A stretch of 64,000 nucleotides of DNA from a virus, in IMG/VR virus record IMGVR_UViG_3300008954_002687, positions 1 through 64,000 of that record, one strand, 5' to 3'. The notes below the pieces were generated by a model, which saw only the letters and a program-made list of their open reading frames with translations, did no database searches and had not been told where the DNA came from. The position numbers were made by a program, and so were the translations under genes. Below, piece by piece: positions 62,001 through 64,000 of this stretch. Within the stretch, counting starts at the first letter, position 1; every line of letters begins with the position of its first letter.

Positions 62001-64000
62001 TCTTGCAAGATGCCGATTATACTTCATTGAAGTCCGGCGTTTTGCGCGAAAACTTGCGGTTTGTTTCCGGCTCCACATACATGGCACGTGTTAAAATTAA
62101 TCGCTCAATGACAGGATCTAGATCCTATCTAAATGAAAAGGGAGGCATTCATGTCACTAATTCCGCCGGCGCATCAAGTACTTACGCCTACGGATATGGG
62201 GTCCTAGGAGCGAGAGCGTTCAACCACCTACAAGGAGTTCGCTCATTCATAACAGGCGGCAGCGTTGCCGGCGCATCAGCAGAATACCCTCTGCCACAAG
62301 ATCCATATCATATGCCCGGATATCGCGAATCGTTCACGATGTACAGCCGACCGACTGCCTTTGGACCGGAATTATCCGGACGAATGCCGTGGTCTCAAGC
62401 GAGTGGGTCCGACACTGTGTATAATAAAAATACATATCATTATCCGCTTGATTCATTTAATGGATTTAACTGGTCGTTTACTCCACCTTATTACCACGGC
62501 GAAGCTTGGGCAGATTTGATCTTCCGACCAAATCACACCAAGTCTTACGATATTCAACAAATAATGGCAGAAACAATTACTCAATACTGGCGTTGTGACG
62601 CCGGACCCGCAGAGTTTTTGAACCAAACTAGCAAAACGCAAACACTACTTATTAGCAGTTCGTTTAGAAGTCCAAGTGTTTCGGGTAACTTGGCTGTAGA
62701 AGCCGGCTCTAAGTACCCCTCTGCTGGTATCGCGATTAATCAAAACGCAATGCAGTTAAGCGCTAGCTTCAATCTGTTTGGAATTGAAGAAGTACCGTTC
62801 CAAGAAACTGACGCTTTCGGAAACCTGACCACCACGCGAAATGATTCCGTTGGGCAGCGCTGGGTCATCAAGCCCAAATACGAAACTCCGATGTTAAATT
62901 TCACCGATACGGGACCACACCCGATCAAATCTGGTTCCTTAAGGGACGACGACGGTATCAAGCGGTGGGAAGACGGCGCAGGAGAACCCGGGTACTTAAG
63001 TTCACCCCCCAACCTATCAGCCTCAGTTCCCCGCGGAATGTGGCATCAGTTTGGTATAATCGAGCCGGATCCCGATAAAGGCATTTTCATGCAAATCGGA
63101 GATATCCCAGAAGCTTGGCTCAAATACCATTGGACAATGCTTAATACGGGGAGCGTTTATAACAAGTACACCCCTCAACTGACATCGATCGGTCACGGCA
63201 TCCCCGGCGAAGCCGGCATGATGAATGATTACACAAAGATCAAATCATTGACAAGTCTTGTCGGATTTGACAAAGGTAAGCCTCGCAAGAGATTAGGGCA
63301 GCTAGCAAAAAGCAGAACGATAAGAGAAGCTATTGTGGCGGTGCCTTATATCACAGAGACGGTAGACGCGCAAGATATCGGCGCCACAACCGCAGCAACA
63401 GCAAATCGTAAAAAATTCATTGAGATAAGTCCCGAGAGACTGAGGGCAGCGAAAGACGATAGGATCGGATCTGCCGAGGGAGATTCCTTGATAACTGCTG
63501 GAGAATCGATTAGGAAGCAATTGCAAAAGATGAAGCGCTATGTACTGCCGCCTGAGATGGACTTTCTGAACAACGAATCACTACCAGCGATTGCCATGTA
63601 TATCTTCGAATTTGAATACACTTTTGACAAAGACGATCTCAACTATATGTGGCAGAACCTAGCGCCGCGAGATTCCCAAAAGATCTCCTTTCAATCGCAG
63701 TCTGTAGCTCACGAACTCATCAACACAGAACTCTTAAGCGAAACAGAGTTGGCAGAAAACCAGAACCTTCGTTGGATGGTGTTTAAGGTCAAACAAAAGG
63801 CTCAAGCAGATTACTATGACTTGACTTTGCCGCAAGTTGGTGAAGCTCAAATATTAGGAGTCGGCGGAACAACGGTCCCAACAGGAAACAAAGGACAGAT
63901 TAAAACTAAGAGCGGAAGCGTCGTTAAATATAACTGGCCATATGATTATGTCTCACTTATCGAATTAATTAAGATTGATGCGCAGATCCTTTATTCTGAA
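53060..64000 (+). CDS. Giant virion protein with LamG-like domains, 3' end beyond window
   Basis: ATG 53060 (11-nt overlap with the upstream stop) opens a frame of 3647 codons with no stop up to the last base, so the product exceeds 390 kDa and is incomplete here. Two concanavalin-A/LamG-like domains are visible: residues ~200-390 (VTVEFWLKKEAF, WGHYAFVFQNS, ASLDEFRYWK) and ~1805-2005 (LSWTGWINFGDQG, WNHFSVVWDAS, GAIDEYTYWTRPL). Between and after them are mixed alpha/beta regions, including a helical stretch around ~600-640. The composition, Ser/Thr/Gly-rich and beta-heavy, suits a tail or baseplate surface protein that binds glycans. Confidence 0.75.
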   Translation, partial: MSIKKLFGETVGDLQSADYKNQKETFEPIESARNAEAIELKQNTFVPQVDFAEPENFAKYGSAYLYYSGAMNRILDFYPYDGSKAEKNEFYNGLMGVEKYVFDNLYPKSTGYAVLSPAGYTRVGDMTSDGYGTPSSYEYITFKGGPGTGSAGSTLVSKSPNAYSNKFNYSNIYDTDIYTTENLPTDYGKGTRQSNLKANFDTGVTVEFWLKKEAFDVTATQQEVVFDLWNSASVGNTDYGRLTITIQGSSGSATPFLLTAQSGTVSASFVTQSIGSGLTPSSLTSWGHYAFVFQNSGSMLKTQLYVNGYINDVTSSFSTPGTTNGSLGEITGSMIGRIGALITNPMTNRVSASSARNGDGRLSASLDEFRYWKVARNAQQIGESFFVPVGGGVNTDISNTTLGVYYKFNEGITTVAATDSIVLDYAGRVTNGAWTGYTSTSRNTGSAIVSASAASREDPDPIMRSQHTDVSTLQTNLLESGSFYDSNNNSSFINYAPAWVIEEHENEGNDNLKIISHIMGAYFDKMYLLTSQMPALRQTTYTTASHRPYPFAHHLPQSLGLYSPEIFVDSTILEKFESRTEKELFESKLVDAKNLIYLNLYNNLTNIYKSKGTEKSIRNVMRCFNLDDSLLKLKVYNRDNTYQLKNNLQQSMLDRSSLDFNQSGNIHAVVYQALTGTATPVSRGGQALGYISASRGTAGAYNAEARYGATIEASLTLPKFFSTNDKFNRTWISSSLFGLYQVTTGSITNESGSATTLRASDETNFQIFAVRDAEYSKNVRFLLTSSISPHPIPTLSSSTFPGAYDDSQWNLSVRIKPRGYPLDGMVTGSTTNYPYDVIFRGVNTILGTVRNSFEVTGVMGAPTHYPAGYSAANSYLSGTNFLHSAKRVYAGARRTNLTGTVLNPSDVRFSSIKYWTKVLDNLSLDQHVYDLENAGISGSYREIAPRDTNNAGLDLTNANTIALNWRFDNLTSSNAGGYFNVTDYSSGSALLRDNYGWLGEVVGYQHGGYGWGFPPLEKAVVQKQLTNVFKFIDPEQAVSSDMIQILDKDDEVFGVVETVPDFIYTLEKSQQQAVSDEMLDFFAGVIDFNNLIGAPINRYRDRYKNLEKLREAFYRRVTAVTDVEKFVGYYKWFDDAITEIVSQLVPASSNLVEGVLNTIEPTVLDRSKYETKYPTLDAQVPDLVGVVGGEAESAWDAKLERTTVPRSPRDTTRHVPFWKTRAIRSADEISAARFVGAAAAAIIDAQRETFRKVIVSAPHMSRSAPTFYDHKTNNTYTGNAFKINTLSKLFKVTADKKYDTRGSIKGGVNFDANKNIHFTYAALHPAGPVDQSGGRFVPQNVLIAFMKDLVALPYDNDPKLPIEKIKRYITVNHGRAKVGESDEHLKSSLVFPFNLISSSVKTGYQKEVYDRLTASFEITNLHNDVYGPDMEKPLQGPFTEHVVGGHQSRHVRVNYSSSTHPLDTWRTRPEAWKILLGTCDATFTGAIGMVGADYPWPEWNGYPDVPGNYPAYPMTAALKAVYYRDVVAKRPVNIKNIKLTTGSTILGNYRHTYDFVNTVGTFNNPRGFIENQPTFPANVFQTHTTGATSTNTILDMPRLLRPGTVPAAIQDSHFTFVGDYSTSYLTSAINKSVIVGRFSNHGGPEVQSRGHQDFRSSEYSVYNALNFKNLTVIKPSQGPSGTISETEGIRVSDIHGFDYGLRSQLSRHTARFGRDSLFVTSTAVPYGNAAPGGTYNQLPGFHKVHRNNVGRPKCLDTITYGYNKALTNSSGYDFGAANYLSTLILTGADNNDATNTIMPLIGAVTSSGLSWTGWINFGDQGSAVTQSVTALGLRHTDKTFFEIQKTHGSGEYKFQVYLRLQNTAGGWRTGGGAGDYNLWEFTSTDNWSSGWNHFSVVWDASAVSNGSLASVADKYMKIYYNGVDTEASRVDSNTTKNYYSTWDATKSGAFGFSTPPNNIVVTYNGAFSIGGDFTGLRPMSGAIDEYTYWTRPLTPLEVRSIYNSGTPCDITQSTAYTSDVSKLWDWIRFGTGSTNEKTDIRTANAGTYGIGNRVVGFTGTKTYLPLAVNGGTNPAFELTGGAGHASVLAGCASVITGATTTTTCTDRTIYDNFYVKHPIPRSSKQYTWVTRSLASTNGVFGYAPATFRISSSTGGTKNAYNFVSQSDFGRYYQTSAGSNRSRFGGTSASVAAGINVNKFIPVDFVGMNTIIVDQLNTSINTMGRTGSNPRIGLPAEDYINYDIINQVQNAESSASILNALTLNRQGIYGYPIWRQVRTGDNPITRWERKNNVVSMMSLTGARNAIARYNVPPVSMEGRPVTVNLTANGMSFGLDVTHNNESVYYPSVAMENQLDIQYDLYDTPFEQLIKSVKQPASPTQLNWVLYTQKLFPSSRNEFTSGSNERIKYDNRFWTSNREARNSKGAYTYQTTSPAAVEFGNNDISYNSLGIIVKQSSWPLDAPDDFMTRTRPMFWKYSSVTLPYLYRGGTGSAGELQNAYTNYFTASFKTFYPWSGQNPWTRSSRPRSYDHWMLAVVGCGALYSRKHLLSISASVVGPSGMKIPETSSRAGHAWSNAAQIWPIGGGEALWEAGTQAGVVTADYGGSAENAKLGIKGSDTSWGFNLSQSAPWKFDTYEDYRYELKLLAKDYGIVPEYRISEHVNEYLQKDPLETRQTTVDTSPDGDLPYKGTYEIVGTNKVPDDGFATFNVDVDVSASYNSLNTQNFFIDYSNTEFLQDFLKIKRETLLGATQIKMVCSAALRFNPYKGFYPAERTIDLVSQFRKSYQKSLFSITGREPDSDDIFPGGGNRDEIFYRKAGSHTRPVSARPLLSAICSPGILYNSIKSGLAVDYPLVLNGNRMMRQYYGALGSGSISSTTFNALDLHQYGAQDNYALTFNPNQYTNSDISAADSSHSKKVFWDKRLPFETMLTPAKYLNGLSVPDQEAHPSASLWNVTCSFAGDEEDDAYTLMASNFFGETAAFFLQDADYTSLKSGVLRENLRFVSGSTYMARVKINRSMTGSRSYLNEKGGIHVTNSAGASSTYAYGYGVLGARAFNHLQGVRSFITGGSVAGASAEYPLPQDPYHMPGYRESFTMYSRPTAFGPELSGRMPWSQASGSDTVYNKNTYHYPLDSFNGFNWSFTPPYYHGEAWADLIFRPNHTKSYDIQQIMAETITQYWRCDAGPAEFLNQTSKTQTLLISSSFRSPSVSGNLAVEAGSKYPSAGIAINQNAMQLSASFNLFGIEEVPFQETDAFGNLTTTRNDSVGQRWVIKPKYETPMLNFTDTGPHPIKSGSLRDDDGIKRWEDGAGEPGYLSSPPNLSASVPRGMWHQFGIIEPDPDKGIFMQIGDIPEAWLKYHWTMLNTGSVYNKYTPQLTSIGHGIPGEAGMMNDYTKIKSLTSLVGFDKGKPRKRLGQLAKSRTIREAIVAVPYITETVDAQDIGATTAATANRKKFIEISPERLRAAKDDRIGSAEGDSLITAGESIRKQLQKMKRYVLPPEMDFLNNESLPAIAMYIFEFEYTFDKDDLNYMWQNLAPRDSQKISFQSQSVAHELINTELLSETELAENQNLRWMVFKVKQKAQADYYDLTLPQVGEAQILGVGGTTVPTGNKGQIKTKSGSVVKYNWPYDYVSLIELIKIDAQILYSE

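Overview
This window is a contiguous stretch of a large tailed-phage genome (Caudoviricetes, contractile-tail, distantly T4-like), probably infecting a Gram-negative aquatic bacterium. The evidence is that every supported gene lies on the + strand with short intergenic gaps and many ATGA-type overlaps, and that the window holds a T4 gp55-type late sigma factor, gp25- and gp6-type baseplate wedge proteins, a gp5-like spike lysozyme, PhoH, tRNAs and a phage tmRNA. Two phage-encoded lipoproteins with lipoboxes, and a glycan cassette suited to surface polysaccharide, point to a diderm host. The host itself cannot be named from the sequence.

Layout. 1-4.6 kb: hypothetical proteins, an Asp/Asn-hydroxylase-like oxygenase, and an envelope-type set (HExxHxxGxxD zinc protease, SNase-like nuclease, thioredoxin-fold lipoprotein, secreted small protein). 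4.6-7.0 kb: three consecutive genes (kinase-like, unknown/acetyltransferase-like, HAD phosphatase) that begin with the same N-terminal tag, which resembles the T4 capsid-targeting sequence. 7.0-9.0 kb: many very small genes, including beta-barrel-like proteins and a VOC protein. 9.0-13.2 kb: a zincin fused to an acidic tail with a strong internal start, a fourth tagged protein, a ligase-nucleotidyltransferase fusion and an acidic protein. 13.2-18.6 kb: a Fis-like HTH protein behind a consensus promoter, a candidate structured RNA, a 379-nt one-piece tmRNA, a permuted NlpC/P60 enzyme, a VWA lipoprotein, an HldE-type nucleotidyltransferase, and tRNA-Asn, tRNA-Gly and tRNA-Thr. 18.6-22.6 kb: SpoU methyltransferase, PIN-PhoH ATPase, another HExxH protein and a Cas4/RecB-like nuclease.

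22.6-36.7 kb is a 16-gene glycan locus: three GT4 glycosyltransferases and one glycosyltransferase-like protein, a LmbE deacetylase, three methyltransferases, two SDRs, a sugar isomerase-like TIM barrel, a HAD phosphatase, NeuA, NeuB fused to a cupin, a PhyH oxygenase, a GT29 sialyltransferase carrying all four sialylmotifs, and a short UDP-glucose dehydrogenase. Together NeuB, NeuA and GT29 can plausibly make, activate and transfer a nonulosonic (sialic-type) acid.

36.7-38.6 kb holds small regulators and the late sigma factor. 38.6-64 kb is a baseplate/tail module: two paralogous spike-type proteins (one ending in a tyrosine-phosphatase-type domain, the other in a lysozyme domain), a needle-like protein, a 2167-residue structural protein, gp25, gp6, a beta-rich virion protein and a giant open reading frame of at least 3647 codons with LamG-like domains that runs off the window end.

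Expression logic as inferred: four intergenic or gene-end promoters with TTGACA and 17-nt spacers look like host sigma70 promoters, while the gp55 homologue implies late promoters for the structural genes. No stretch over 300 bases lacks a gene or RNA.
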